64,000 bases of DNA from positions 54,011-118,010 of the forward strand of contig MIEI01000003.1 in assembly GCA_002095305.1 (NCBI GenBank), in the 5' to 3' direction. The translations under genes were made by a program, and so were the position numbers. Below are positions 9,517 through 18,079 of this stretch, piece after piece. Source of the stretch: Pantoea brenneri. Its GTDB lineage: Bacteria; Pseudomonadota; Gammaproteobacteria; Enterobacterales; Enterobacteriaceae. The notes beneath the pieces were generated by a model, which ran no database searches, had not been told where the DNA came from, and saw nothing but the letters and a program-made list of their open reading frames with translations. Position 1 is the stretch's first letter. The number at the start of each line of letters is the position of its first letter.

Positions 9517-9769
9517 AGGCCAATGATTATTCCACGATGAACCGCCGCTTACCAGTAAACCGCACCGGCATTTGCTTTTCCAGTTATGTCCGGTTTTTAC
9601 AGGACATCGCCTAAGCGTTACGCCATTTTTGTGCTTTAGCCAGATTTTTTTGGAAAATGCTACTCAAATTGCCACTCTGGCCGCTTAGCATCTGTACATG
9701 AGAAGTGGCGCAGGTATACTCAGAACCCTTGTTTTAGCTTATTAGCCCGGTCTGGAGTCGTTACCCCTC

Positions 9770-10201
9770 ATGCAAGAAATTATGCAGTTTGCAAGCAATC
9801 ACCCCATCCTCAGTCTGGCATGGGTTGTTTTACTCATTCTGGTGATTGTGACTACCGTTAAAGGAATGTTCTCTAAGGTAAAAACCATCAGCCGCGGTGA
9901 AGCAACCCGCCTGATTAACAAAGAGGACGCGGTAGTTGTAGACGTGCGTTCGCGCGACGATTTTCGCAGAGGGCATATCTCAGGCGCGCTGAATGTGGCA
10001 GCCGCAGAGATTAAAAAAGGCAACTTAGGCGAACTGGAAAAACATAAAGCACAGCCGATCATCGTGGTGTGTGCGACCGGACAAAGCGCGGCCGATCCTG
10101 CTGCCCATCTGAGTGCTGCTGGCTTTACTCAGGTATCGGTGCTGAAAGACGGCATCAGCGGCTGGAGCGGTGAAAATCTGCCGTTAATTCGCGGTAAATA
10201 A
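9770..10201 (+). CDS. yibN: Rhodanese-like membrane-anchored protein YibN
   Basis: A 143-residue protein with one N-terminal membrane segment (about residues 14-32, [15 protein letters not shown]) followed by a rhodanese domain. The domain has [20 protein letters not shown] and the active-site loop VVCATGQSA, with the candidate catalytic cysteine near residue 102. It is the first gene of a rightward cluster yibN-grxC-secB-gpsA, as in E. coli. The 253-bp gap upstream to envC holds only promoters as far as I can see. Confidence 0.93.
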   Translation: MQEIMQFASNHPILSLAWVVLLILVIVTTVKGMFSKVKTISRGEATRLINKEDAVVVDVRSRDDFRRGHISGALNVAAAEIKKGNLGELEKHKAQPIIVVCATGQSAADPAAHLSAAGFTQVSVLKDGISGWSGENLPLIRGK

Positions 10202-10221
10202 TCTTACTGAGGTGCTAAATC

Positions 10222-10476
10222 ATGGCAAATGTTGAGATGTATACCAAAGCGACCTGCCCTTACTGCCATCGGGCGAAGGCGCTGTTAACGCAAAAAGGCG
10301 TATCGTTCCAGGAGATTCCCATTGATGGGGACATGGCGAAACGTGAAGAGATGATTAAGCGCAGCGGTCGTACTACCGTGCCTCAGATTTTCATTGATGC
10401 GCAGCACATTGGCGGCTGCGACGACTTATTTGCACTCGATAATCGCGAAGGTTTAGATCCTTTACTGCAGGCGTAA
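10222..10476 (+). CDS. grxC: Glutaredoxin 3
   Basis: An 84-residue dithiol glutaredoxin (E. coli 83) that reduces disulfides and mixed glutathione disulfides in the cytoplasm. The active site CPYC lies at residues 12-15 ([12 protein letters not shown]), and the glutathione-binding [18 protein letters not shown] follows with the cis-proline. It starts 20 bp after yibN with a GAGGTG ribosome-binding site and is followed by secB. The order grxC-secB is conserved across Enterobacterales. Confidence 0.97.
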   Translation: MANVEMYTKATCPYCHRAKALLTQKGVSFQEIPIDGDMAKREEMIKRSGRTTVPQIFIDAQHIGGCDDLFALDNREGLDPLLQA

Positions 10477-10514
10477 TTTTACGCCGGACATTCTCACTTA
10501 TAGGACCTGGTCAC

Positions 10515-10985
10515 ATGTCAGAACACAACACTAACGAAATGCAATTCCAGATTCAGCGCGTATACACCAAAGATATCTCATTTGAAGCGCCTAACGCGCC
10601 GCAGGTTTTCCAGAAAGAGTGGGAGCCGGACGTAAAACTGGATCTGGATACTGCATCTTCCCAACTGGCTGACGAAGTTTATGAAGTCGTGCTGCGTGTG
10701 ACTGTAACCGCAACCGTGGGTGAAGAGACCGCTTTCCTGTGTGAAGTTCAGCAGGCTGGTATTTTCACTATCAGCGGTATCGAAGGCACGCAGATGGCCC
10801 ATTGCCTGGGTGCTTACTGCCCGAACATCCTGTTCCCGTATGCCCGCGAATGCATTACCAGCCTGGTTTCACGTGGTACTTTCCCGCAGCTGAACCTGGC
10901 GCCGGTTAACTTTGATGCGCTGTTCATGAACTACCTGCAGCAGCAGCAAGGTGAAGAAGGCGCCGAACCACATCAGGATGCCTGA
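10515..10985 (+). CDS. secB: Protein-export chaperone SecB
   Basis: Tetrameric cytoplasmic chaperone that holds preproteins unfolded and hands them to SecA. The 156 residues match the family (E. coli 155). They include the [17 protein letters not shown] strand near the N-terminus and the conserved [36 protein letters not shown] block, here given in parts: [10 protein letters not shown] and [15 protein letters not shown]. The C-terminus is acidic (GEEGAEP), where SecA zinc-domain contacts occur in the family. The stop overlaps the gpsA start by one base (TGATG), indicating coupling. Confidence 0.97.
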   Translation: MSEHNTNEMQFQIQRVYTKDISFEAPNAPQVFQKEWEPDVKLDLDTASSQLADEVYEVVLRVTVTATVGEETAFLCEVQQAGIFTISGIEGTQMAHCLGAYCPNILFPYARECITSLVSRGTFPQLNLAPVNFDALFMNYLQQQQGEEGAEPHQDA

Positions 10986-12001
10986 TGACTACTCACGCTT
11001 CGATTAGCGTCATCGGTGCCGGCTCGTACGGCACCGCTTTGGCGATTACCCTGGCCCGTAACGGCCATCCGGTGCTGCTGTGGGGACATAACCCGGCGCA
11101 CCTGGCGCAACTTCAGTCTGACCGCTGTAATACCGCCTTCCTGCCCGATGTGCCGTTCCCTGATAATCTCTCCCTTGAGCCGGACCTGGCGAAAGCCATT
11201 GCGGCCAGCCGCGATCTGTTGATTGTGGTGCCGAGTCACGTCTTTGGTGATGTGCTGCAGCAGATCAAGCCGGAATTGCGTGCCGATTCGCGTATTGTCT
11301 GGGCGACCAAAGGGCTGGAAAAAGAGACCGGACGTCTGCTGCAGGATGTGGCGCGTGCGATCGTTGGCGAGGCGATTCCGCTGGCAGTGATCTCTGGCCC
11401 GACCTTTGCGAAAGAGCTGGCGGCAGGTTTACCGACCGCGATTGCACTGGCGGCGACCGATGCGCAGTTTGCTGACGATCTGCAGCAGAAGCTGCACTGT
11501 GGTAAAAGTTTTCGCGTTTACAACAACCCTGACTTTATCGGCGTACAGCTGGGCGGGGCGGTGAAAAACGTGATTGCTATCGGTGCCGGTATTTCGGATG
11601 GCATCGGTTTTGGTGCCAATGCACGTACCGCATTAATTACGCGCGGGCTGGCGGAAATGAGCCGTCTTGGCGCGGCGCTGGGTGCCGATCCCACTACCTT
11701 TATGGGCATGGCGGGATTGGGCGATCTGGTACTGACCTGTACCGATAATCAGTCGCGCAACCGTCGTTTTGGCATGATGCTGGGACAAGGTGAGGATGTA
11801 GATAGCGCGCAACGCATTATCGGACAAGTTGTAGAAGGCTACCGAAACACCAAAGAAGTCAGAGCGTTAGCTGCGCGTGTCGGCGTCGAAATGCCGATCA
11901 CCGAGCAGATTTATCAGGTGTTGTATTGCGAAAAACCCGCGCGGGATGCAGCATTAAGCCTGCTGGGGCGGACAAGGAAGGACGAAAACAGCAATAGCTA
12001 A
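10985..12001 (+). CDS. gpsA: Glycerol-3-phosphate dehydrogenase [NAD(P)+]
   Basis: Reduces dihydroxyacetone phosphate to sn-glycerol-3-phosphate, the first step of phospholipid synthesis. The protein has 338 residues (E. coli 339). The nucleotide-binding loop [11 protein letters not shown] is near residue 10, the catalytic-lysine region [15 protein letters not shown] near 190, and the substrate motif GNAR-type [14 protein letters not shown] near 205-218. It is coupled to secB through a TGATG overlap. A terminator-like hairpin separates it from cysE, although E. coli shows read-through between these genes. Confidence 0.97.
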   Translation: MTTHASISVIGAGSYGTALAITLARNGHPVLLWGHNPAHLAQLQSDRCNTAFLPDVPFPDNLSLEPDLAKAIAASRDLLIVVPSHVFGDVLQQIKPELRADSRIVWATKGLEKETGRLLQDVARAIVGEAIPLAVISGPTFAKELAAGLPTAIALAATDAQFADDLQQKLHCGKSFRVYNNPDFIGVQLGGAVKNVIAIGAGISDGIGFGANARTALITRGLAEMSRLGAALGADPTTFMGMAGLGDLVLTCTDNQSRNRRFGMMLGQGEDVDSAQRIIGQVVEGYRNTKEVRALAARVGVEMPITEQIYQVLYCEKPARDAALSLLGRTRKDENSNS

Positions 12002-12028
12002 AGCAGGAAGCGTAGCGTCATCACCTGT

Positions 12029-12053
12029 AGCGCCCATTCAGGCGCTTTTTTTA
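12029..12053 (+). terminator. Rho-independent terminator after gpsA
   Basis: AGCGCC and GGCGCT pair across a 6-nt loop, followed by a run of seven T. It lies 27 bp after the gpsA stop and 17 bp before the cysE start, so part of the cysE transcription probably comes through it or from another promoter. Confidence 0.75.
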
Positions 12054-12069
12054 TCGGGAGAAAACAGCA

Positions 12070-12891
12070 ATGTCGTCTGATGAGTTAGAACTGGTCTGGA
12101 ATAATATCAAAGCAGAAGCGCGAGCCCTGGCTGATTGTGAGCCGATGCTGGCCAGCTTTTACCACGCGACATTGCTTAAGCATGAGAATCTCGGTAGTGC
12201 CTTGAGTTATATGCTGGCTAATAAGCTGGCCAATCCGATTATGCCCGCGATCGCCATCCGTGAAATTGTCGAAGAAGCGTATCGCGAAGACCCCACGATG
12301 ATTCTGTCAGCCGCCTATGATATTCAGGCGGTCCGTCAGCGCGATCCGGCGGTGGACAAATATTCCACGCCGCTGCTCTATCTTAAGGGCTTCCACGCCT
12401 TACAGGCCTACCGTATCGGCCACTGGTTGTGGAACGAGGGACGCCGTGCGCTGGCGGTTTATCTGCAGAATGAAATTTCCGTCTCATTTGCGGTTGATAT
12501 CCATCCTGCCGCTAACATTGGTCACGGCATCATGCTCGACCATGCGACCGGCATTGTGATTGGTGAAACGGCAGTGGTTGAGAATGATGTCTCGATCCTG
12601 CAGTCAGTTACGCTCGGCGGGACCGGCAAAACCAGCGGCGATCGTCATCCAAAAATCCGTGAAGGGGTGATGATTGGTGCCGGGGCGAAAATCCTTGGCA
12701 ACATTGAGGTCGGACGCGGAGCAAAAATCGGCGCGGGTTCCGTGGTCCTGCAGCCTGTGCCACCGCACACCACCGCCGCAGGCGTGCCTGCGCGCATCGT
12801 GGGTAAACCCGGCAGTGATAAGCCGTCAATGGATATGGATCAGCACTTCAACGGCAGCCTGGCGGGCTTTCAGTTTGGCGACGGCATCTAG
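12070..12891 (+). CDS. cysE: Serine O-acetyltransferase
   Basis: Makes O-acetyl-L-serine from serine and acetyl-CoA, the committed step of cysteine synthesis, and is feedback-inhibited by cysteine in the family. It has 273 residues, as in E. coli. The N-terminal helical domain is followed by a left-handed beta-helix of hexapeptide repeats ([20 protein letters not shown] onward), with the catalytic His in DHATG near residue 158 and His193 region GDRHPKI. A GGGAG site precedes ATG. It ends convergent with trmL, overlapping by 4 bp. Confidence 0.97.
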   Translation: MSSDELELVWNNIKAEARALADCEPMLASFYHATLLKHENLGSALSYMLANKLANPIMPAIAIREIVEEAYREDPTMILSAAYDIQAVRQRDPAVDKYSTPLLYLKGFHALQAYRIGHWLWNEGRRALAVYLQNEISVSFAVDIHPAANIGHGIMLDHATGIVIGETAVVENDVSILQSVTLGGTGKTSGDRHPKIREGVMIGAGAKILGNIEVGRGAKIGAGSVVLQPVPPHTTAAGVPARIVGKPGSDKPSMDMDQHFNGSLAGFQFGDGI

Positions 12892-13361
12892 CCTTTAATC
12901 AGTGCGCCAGCGTAATCGAGCTGGCGCCACGCTTCATACACCACCACCGAGACCGCATTCGACAGATTCATACTGCGGCTTTCGGCCTGCATCGGTATAC
13001 GAATCTTCTGCTGTGCCGGTAAGGCCTGCAAAATCTCAGCCGGCAATCCGCGGCTCTCCGGACCAAACAGTAAATAATCCCCGGCCTGATACTGCACTGC
13101 GCTGTGCGCTGGCGTGCCTTTGGTGGTCAGGGCAAACAGCCGCGCGGGCGATTCTGCCGCCAGAAATGCCGCATAGTCTGCGTGGAATTTGATGGCGGTA
13201 AATTCGTGATAATCCAGACCGGCACGACGTAAGCGTTTGTCATCCCAGGCAAAGCCGAGTGGCTCAATCAGGTGGAGCTGAAAGCCGGTATTGGCGCACA
13301 GGCGAATGATATTGCCGGTATTAGGCGGGATTTCTGGTTCAAACAACACAATGTTAAGCAT
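12888..13361 (-). CDS. trmL: tRNA (cytidine/uridine-2'-O-)-methyltransferase TrmL
   Basis: Methylates the wobble nucleotide 34 ribose of leucine tRNAs with SAM. It is a 157-residue SPOUT enzyme, identical in length to E. coli. The SPOUT knot motifs are visible: [17 protein letters not shown] near the N-terminus, [12 protein letters not shown] in the middle and [19 protein letters not shown] near the end. It is convergent with cysE and lies downstream of cpxA on the same strand. In E. coli it sits next to cysE but far from cpx, so this junction is a synteny breakpoint relative to K-12. Confidence 0.97.
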   Translation of the reverse strand: MLNIVLFEPEIPPNTGNIIRLCANTGFQLHLIEPLGFAWDDKRLRRAGLDYHEFTAIKFHADYAAFLAAESPARLFALTTKGTPAHSAVQYQAGDYLLFGPESRGLPAEILQALPAQQKIRIPMQAESRSMNLSNAVSVVVYEAWRQLDYAGALIKG

Positions 13362-13362
13362 A

Positions 13363-13384
13363 AGGCCCCCGATAACGAGGGCCG
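13363..13384 (-). terminator. Possible hairpin between cpxA and trmL
   Basis: On the minus strand GGCCCTCG can pair with CGGGGGCC around TTAT (one G-T pair). It lies just after the repaired cpxA stop and directly before the trmL start, with only a weak T-rich tail, so termination is uncertain. It could also influence trmL translation. Confidence 0.35.
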
Positions 13385-13396
13385 AAGCATAGCAAA

Positions 13397-14774
13397 TTAT
13401 TGTCGACCGGAGGAGTAGAGCGGTAACCAGATCGTCAGGCGCAGGCCGCCAAGCGGGCTGTCATCGGCCTTAACCCAGCCGCGATGTTGCTGCACGGCGG
13501 TTTCGACGATGGCCAGACCGAGGCCGGTGCCGCCCGATTCGCGATCGCGCGCTTCATCAGTACGGTAAAACGGTCGGAAAATCTGTTCGCGATCTTCCGG
13601 CTGACGCCAGGACCATCATCATCGACATGTACCGTGATACCGGCGATATCGACCGAGAAGCTGACGCTGATGTGGCTGTTTGAATAACGCAGCGCGTTAC
13701 GCACGATATTCTCCAGCGCACTCTCCAGCGCGTGCGGATTGCCGTAAAGCGGCCATGGACCCGGCGGATAAGGTATGTCCATCTTCTTGCCCATCTGCTC
13801 GGCTTCGAAGCGGGCATCTTCCAGCACCCCGTTCCACAGCTGATTCGCCTTCATCGCCTCACTGACCAGCGCATTTTTATGCTGGGTGCGCGACAGCACC
13901 AGTAGGTCGTTAATCATGCCATCCAGACGCTGCGCTTCCATCTCAATGCGCTCCAGCTCTTTGCCCTCGCCCTGACGACGACGCAGCAGCGCCGTTGCCA
14001 GCTGCAGTCGGGTAAGCGGCGTACGGAGCTCATGGCTGATGTCTGACAGCAGACGTTGCTGACCGGTCATCATCCGTTCCAGCGCACTGACCATCTGATT
14101 AAAGCTGGAGCCGGCAGCCAGGAACTCCTGCGGGCCCGATTCCAGTTCCGGATGCTGACGCAGGTTACCGCTGGCGACTTCATCGGCAGCATATTTCAGC
14201 TTACGGGCCGGACGTGCCAGGCTCCAGGCCAGCCACAACAACAGCGGCGAACTGATCAGCATTGTCACGATCAGCAGCAATAAGGGGCGATCAAACAGGA
14301 GATTGATGAAATCGAGCTGAGAACTGTTGGCTGGACGAATCATGTAGAGCTGATAGTTATCTTCACCGTCCCGAACCGCAAACGGCCCCACCAGTTCAAC
14401 CCGACCATACTTCTTTTTCTGCGGATGATCCGCATTATCGGACTGGCCGATAAAATTGCGGATAACCTGCATTTCATTATGCTGCGCGCCGATTACCCGG
14501 CCTCGCTGGTCACTAACAGCAGCCGCTGACCCGGCGGCGCCCATTTTTCTACTGCACGGAATAACCGGCGCCACCACATCAGATCGTTAGGCGGATCCTG
14601 TGACAACTCGGCTTCAACGTGCTGCTCAATCATGATGCCCTGCCGCTGTTCACTTTCAAGCAGCGAGGTCATCTGGCGGGAATCGAGTTTGGGCACCATT
14701 AGCACCAGCATCAATACCAACGCCAGGGTTAACCAGAAGATGGCAAAGATGCGGGTGGTCAGACTGCCAATCAT
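13397..14774 (-). pseudogene. cpxA: Sensor histidine kinase CpxA, reading frame broken by two 1-bp deletions
   Basis: CpxA senses envelope misfolding and phosphorylates CpxR. Family-like sequence is spread over three frames: 14774 to about 14503 (MIGSLTTRIFAIFWLTLALV to LLVTSE), about 14502 to 13600 (RVIGAQHNEM, the second membrane segment, HAMP, H-box LLSDISHELRTPLTRL, N-box up to VDDDGPGVS), and about 13599 to 13397 (EDREQIFRPFYRTDEAR, GTGLGLAIVETA, ending SSGRQ). One base is missing at each junction, in a CC run near 14501 and a GG run near 13599. Restoring both would give 459 residues (E. coli 457). All domains are well conserved, so decay must be very recent or the indels are sequencing errors. 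The ATG overlaps the cpxR stop (ATGA). Confidence 0.93.
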
Positions 14775-15469
14775 GATGCCGAAACCATCAGGTAGCCCCG
14801 GCCGCGTAAGGTTTTAAACCATGGATGACCATCACGACGCTCAGGAAGCTTACGGCGCAGGTTGGAGATGTGCATATCAATCGCCCGGTCAAACGGCGTC
14901 AGGCGTTTACCCAGCACTTCCTGACTCAGATGTTCACGCGACACCACCTGACCCAGATGCTGTGCCAGCAGATAGAGCAGGGTGAATTCGGTGCCGGTCA
15001 GATCCAGCGTCACATCATCAAAGCTGGCCTCCTGGCGACCCGGATTAAGCCGCAGGCAGTCGACTTCCAGCGTCGGTGAGCTGTTGTCCTGCTGCTGTTG
15101 CTGTTCACTCCAGTTAGAGCGGCGCAGAATAGCGCGGATACGGGCCACCAGCTCACGATCGTTAAACGGTTTAGGCAGATAGTCATCCGCGCCCAGTTCG
15201 AGGCCCAGTACGCGATCCAGCTCGCTACCGCGCGCGGTCAGCATGATGACCGGAGTCTGATGTTGCTGTCGCAGTTCTTTCAGGGTGTCGATACCGTTCT
15301 TCTTCGGCATCATCACATCCAGTAACAGCAGATCAACGGAGTTATCAAGCAGGTTCAGCGCTTGTTCACCGTCGCTGGCTACCACCACCTCAAACCCTTC
15401 CATTTCTAACAGTTCTTTTAAAAGCGAAGTTAATTCGCGGTCATCATCTACCAACAGGATTTTATTCAT
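14771..15469 (-). CDS. cpxR: Response regulator CpxR
   Basis: OmpR-family transcription factor of the Cpx envelope-stress response. It is a 232-residue intact protein (E. coli 232). The receiver domain has the acidic pocket VDDD at 8-10, phospho-acceptor Asp51 in LLLLDVMMPKKNG, and Lys in LPKPFNDRELVAR. The C-terminal winged helix includes SREHLSQEVLGKR and DMHISNLRRKLP. It overlaps cpxA by 4 bp in an operon and is divergent from cpxP, with a CpxR box in between. With cpxA broken as read, CpxR would depend on other phospho-donors such as acetyl phosphate. Confidence 0.98.
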   Translation of the reverse strand: MNKILLVDDDRELTSLLKELLEMEGFEVVVASDGEQALNLLDNSVDLLLLDVMMPKKNGIDTLKELRQQHQTPVIMLTARGSELDRVLGLELGADDYLPKPFNDRELVARIRAILRRSNWSEQQQQQDNSSPTLEVDCLRLNPGRQEASFDDVTLDLTGTEFTLLYLLAQHLGQVVSREHLSQEVLGKRLTPFDRAIDMHISNLRRKLPERRDGHPWFKTLRGRGYLMVSAS

Positions 15470-15522
15470 TTTTGTAGCCCTCCGCAGGCAAAATACCGTG
15501 TTCCTGGCGCACTATCCATCGC

Positions 15523-15537
15523 TTTACGTAGTTTTAC
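15523..15537. promoter_or_regulatory. CpxR-binding box between cpxR and cpxP
   Basis: TTTAC-GTAGT-TTTAC is a perfect reverse-complement match to the CpxR consensus GTAAA-N5-GTAAA. It lies in the 147-bp divergent region, about 80 bp before the cpxP ATG and 54 bp before cpxR. In E. coli this arrangement serves strong activation of cpxP and autoregulation of cpxRA. Confidence 0.9.
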
Positions 15538-15616
15538 ACCCCCTGACGGATGTTTGCAGCTATCGCCGTACACTGGCTCTCGTTGAATCGCAAAACGGAA
15601 CGAACTGGAGTAAACG

Positions 15617-16126
15617 ATGCGCACATTAACCGCCGTCGTCCTTGCCTCAGCGATGGCTCTCAGTCTCGCCAGCGCAGGTGCAAAAGATACGACGACGATT
15701 GACGAGATGCATCATGGCGGATTGCCGACAGGCAGTATGACGCAAAATCCGCAAAGCCACATGTTCGAGGGCATCGAGTTGACCGAACAGCAGCGTCAGC
15801 AGATGCGTGACCTGATGCAACAGGCCCGACACGAACGCCCGGCGGTCCGTCTTGATGATATCGCCGCTCTGCATGAGTTAGTGACTGCAGACAAATTTAA
15901 CGAAACGGCCATCCGCGAGAAGGCGGAAACCATCGCCAGAGTTCAGGTTGAACAACAGGTCGAGATGGCGCGTGTACAGAATCAAATGTTTCATCTGCTA
16001 ACGCCGGCCCAGCAGGCCACGTTGCAGAAGAACTACCAGCAGCGACTGAATGAGCTGCGTCATTTATCGAATTTGCAGTCAGCATCATCACTGCAAGCAG
16101 TGAGTAGTACCAGCAGTAACCAGTAA
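15617..16126 (+). CDS. cpxP: Periplasmic stress adaptor CpxP
   Basis: Periplasmic inhibitor of CpxA that also delivers misfolded proteins to DegP. The protein has 169 residues (E. coli 166). A signal sequence ends near ASAGA (about residue 22). Both CpxP/Spy-family LTxxQ motifs are present, in IELTEQQRQQMRDLMQQARH and LLTPAQQATLQKNYQQR. The start MRTLTAVV has GGAG upstream. A strong terminator follows. It is a typical Cpx target with a CpxR box in its promoter. Confidence 0.95.
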   Translation: MRTLTAVVLASAMALSLASAGAKDTTTIDEMHHGGLPTGSMTQNPQSHMFEGIELTEQQRQQMRDLMQQARHERPAVRLDDIAALHELVTADKFNETAIREKAETIARVQVEQQVEMARVQNQMFHLLTPAQQATLQKNYQQRLNELRHLSNLQSASSLQAVSSTSSNQ

Positions 16127-16170
16127 CATAGTATCCCTGTTTTCCTTGCCATAGACACCATCCCTGTCTT

Positions 16171-16199
16171 CCCCCGCATGATGCGGGGGTTTTTTTTAT
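16171..16199 (+). terminator. Rho-independent terminator after cpxP
   Basis: CCCCCGCA pairs with TGCGGGGG around a TGA loop, followed by a run of nine T. It is 44 bp past the cpxP stop. Confidence 0.9.
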
Positions 16200-16471
16200 C
16201 TTTTTACTGGTTTTTTTGCTTTGACAGTAATCATCACTCCGCAATAAAAACGCCATTTGATTAGCGCTTAGTCAGCCTGCGCTACCGATCACCGCCGTTT
16301 AACTCTGTTTACGCACGATGACTGCGCTTAAGCGCACCGGGAGTATTTGCCGCTGCAGGTAATTTATTAACTCATTGATATATATGAACTTATGCGCGGA
16401 AGTCATCAGATTAACCTGGGTTTTCAACGGCCTGCATTCCCCGCGTTGCGCTTGCTGGATCAGGTCCAGCT
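16200..16471. other. Gene-free stretch between cpxP terminator and KGG-gene promoter
   Basis: I see no coding sequence with family resemblance here. The only structure worth recording is a perfect 14-bp palindrome, TGCGCTTAAGCGCA, at 16323-16336. An AT-rich patch follows near 16360-16390. Confidence 0.5.
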
Positions 16472-16482
16472 TCTACACTTAA
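16472..16482 (+). promoter_or_regulatory. Sigma-S-type extended -10 element before KGG stress gene
   Basis: TCTACACTTAA matches the RpoS extended -10 pattern KCTAYRCTTAA at all 11 positions. It is about 97 bp upstream of the KGG-protein ATG on the same strand. Con-10/YciG-type proteins are stationary-phase or stress genes, so a sigma-S promoter is plausible. There is no obvious -35, as is common for sigma-S promoters. Confidence 0.55.
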
Positions 16483-16578
16483 TCCTGTCACTGCAGGGAA
16501 GTGAAGTGTCTTCGCGAAGTCTCAGGGAGCAACAACCACATTATGTCGTCCTGAATGAATCTATTAACGGAGTAAGTT

Positions 16579-16734
16579 ATGGCAGAGCATCGTGGTGGTT
16601 CAGGTAATTTCGCAGAAAATCCGCAGAAAGCATCTGAAGCTGGTAAAAAAGGCGGCCAGAACAGCGGCGGCGGAAATTTCAAAAACGATCGTGAAAAAGC
16701 ATCAGAAGCAGGAAAAAAAGGCGGCAAAAAGTAA
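16579..16734 (+). CDS. Small KGG-motif general stress protein (Con-10/YciG family)
   Basis: A 51-residue hydrophilic protein, starting MAEHRGGSGNFAENPQKASE. It consists of two copies of a GNF-x(3-5)-KASEAGKKGG unit, at about residues 9-26 and 33-50, which is the KGG motif of the stress-induced Con-10/GsiB/YciG family. It is rich in Gly, Lys and Glu, has no hydrophobic core, and is probably disordered, like hydrophilin-type desiccation proteins. A CGGAG site stands 7 nt before ATG. A sigma-S-like promoter is upstream and a terminator hairpin downstream, so it is a single-gene unit. E. coli has no gene at this position next to cpxP. Confidence 0.88.
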   Translation: MAEHRGGSGNFAENPQKASEAGKKGGQNSGGGNFKNDREKASEAGKKGGKK

Positions 16735-16801
16735 TTGCTGTCTCACGCCCTGACGCGGCTGGCAGATGAAATAATGCTGGCCCTGATGTGTTAAGCACTG
16801 T

Positions 16802-16837
16802 GCCCCGTCCTCCTGCTGTGGTCGGGGCTTGTTTTTA
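16802..16837 (+). terminator. Terminator after KGG stress gene
   Basis: GCCCCG and CGGGGC pair around a 15-nt loop and are followed by TTGTTTTTATTA. It lies about 70 bp after the KGG-gene stop. Confidence 0.7.
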
Positions 16838-16968
16838 TTATCGCGTTCTCCCCGGCCGACATCCCTCTCTTTGATCACAATTAAGCGGCCTTCTGACAGC
16901 AGTGTTAAACTTTAGCCATTCTTTCATTTGGGTGCGCATCTCCCTTGATGCTGCATACGGAACCTGGC

Positions 16969-17871
16969 ATGCAACCCTCTTATGGTCGACTGGTAAAGCG
17001 TGCTGCTCTGGCCGCGACTATCCTTGCGTCTGTGCTGTTAATCGTAAAGATTTTCGCCTGGTGGTACACCGGTTCAGTGAGCTTGCTGGCTGCGCTGGTC
17101 GATTCACTGGTCGATATCGCCGCCTCGCTGACCAACCTGCTGGTGGTGCGATATGCGCTGCAACCGGCGGATGAAAACCACACCTTCGGACACGGCAAAG
17201 CGGAATCGCTGGCGGCGCTGGCGCAAAGCATGTTTATCTCGGGCTCCGCACTGTTCCTGTTTCTGACCGGCCTGCAACATCTCGCTTCACCAAACGTACT
17301 CCGTGCGCCTGGCGTCGGCATCGTGGTAACCGTGGTGGCACTGGCCTCGACCCTGATACTGGTGGCCTTTCAACGCTGGGTGGTGCGCAAAACCCGCAGC
17401 CAGGCGATCCGGGCCGATATGCTGCACTATCAGTCAGATGTAATTATGAATGGTGCCATCCTGATCGCGCTGGTGCTGAGCGGTTACGGCTTCGCCCGCG
17501 CGGACGCGCTGTTTGCGCTGGGCATTGGCGTGTTCATTCTCTACAGCGCGCTGCGGATGGGATATGAGGCGGTACAGGCGCTGCTGGATCGCGCGTTACC
17601 GGAAGAGGAACGGCAGCGGATTCTGACGATAGCGACGCAGTGGCCGCGGGTTCAGGGGGTACACGATCTGCGTACCCGCCAGTCCGGACCCACCAAATTT
17701 ATTCAGCTACACCTGGAGCTGGAAGATCAGCTGCCGCTGGTGCAGGCACACCGTGTTGCCGACCAGGTTGAGAAAGCATTACGCAAAGAATTTCCCGGTT
17801 CGGACGTAATTATCCATCAGGATCCCTGTTCTGTGGTACCGTTCGAGAGAGAAGATTCTTTAGGTTTTTAA
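16969..17871 (+). CDS. fieF: Cation-efflux pump FieF (CDF family Zn/Fe exporter)
   Basis: Inner-membrane H+-coupled exporter of ferrous iron and zinc. This is a 300-residue CDF protein with six predicted membrane segments. The metal site residues are visible in DSLVD (TM2, near 45-49) and HYQSD (TM5, near 153-157). The cytoplasmic domain carries [10 protein letters not shown] and HxxxD-like HLELED. The start MQPSYGRLV gives exactly the E. coli length; an ATG 21 nt upstream is also in frame but adds seven unconserved residues. The ribosome-binding site is weak for either start. Confidence 0.96.
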   Translation: MQPSYGRLVKRAALAATILASVLLIVKIFAWWYTGSVSLLAALVDSLVDIAASLTNLLVVRYALQPADENHTFGHGKAESLAALAQSMFISGSALFLFLTGLQHLASPNVLRAPGVGIVVTVVALASTLILVAFQRWVVRKTRSQAIRADMLHYQSDVIMNGAILIALVLSGYGFARADALFALGIGVFILYSALRMGYEAVQALLDRALPEEERQRILTIATQWPRVQGVHDLRTRQSGPTKFIQLHLELEDQLPLVQAHRVADQVEKALRKEFPGSDVIIHQDPCSVVPFEREDSLGF

Positions 17872-18079
17872 CTTAAATGAATCAAGCTGATACGAAAGGC
17901 ATGACGTAACGCTAACATTGCTGCAAAAAATAGTGAAAAGTTGTCTGACCTGAATCAATTCAGCAGCAAGCCTTTGATATACTATCTGCCATCACGTGTC
18001 GCGCTAATCGCAAGAATGATGCTCAGCAGCGATCGACAGGCAGGATTAACCCTTAGTTTTGAACAATCCAGAGGTTGTC

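Noticed and set aside
16488..16727. 79-codon minus-strand frame opposite the KGG gene
   Set aside because: Mirror of the KGG repeats, giving Pro/Phe-rich repeats; the plus strand has the ribosome-binding site and known motif.
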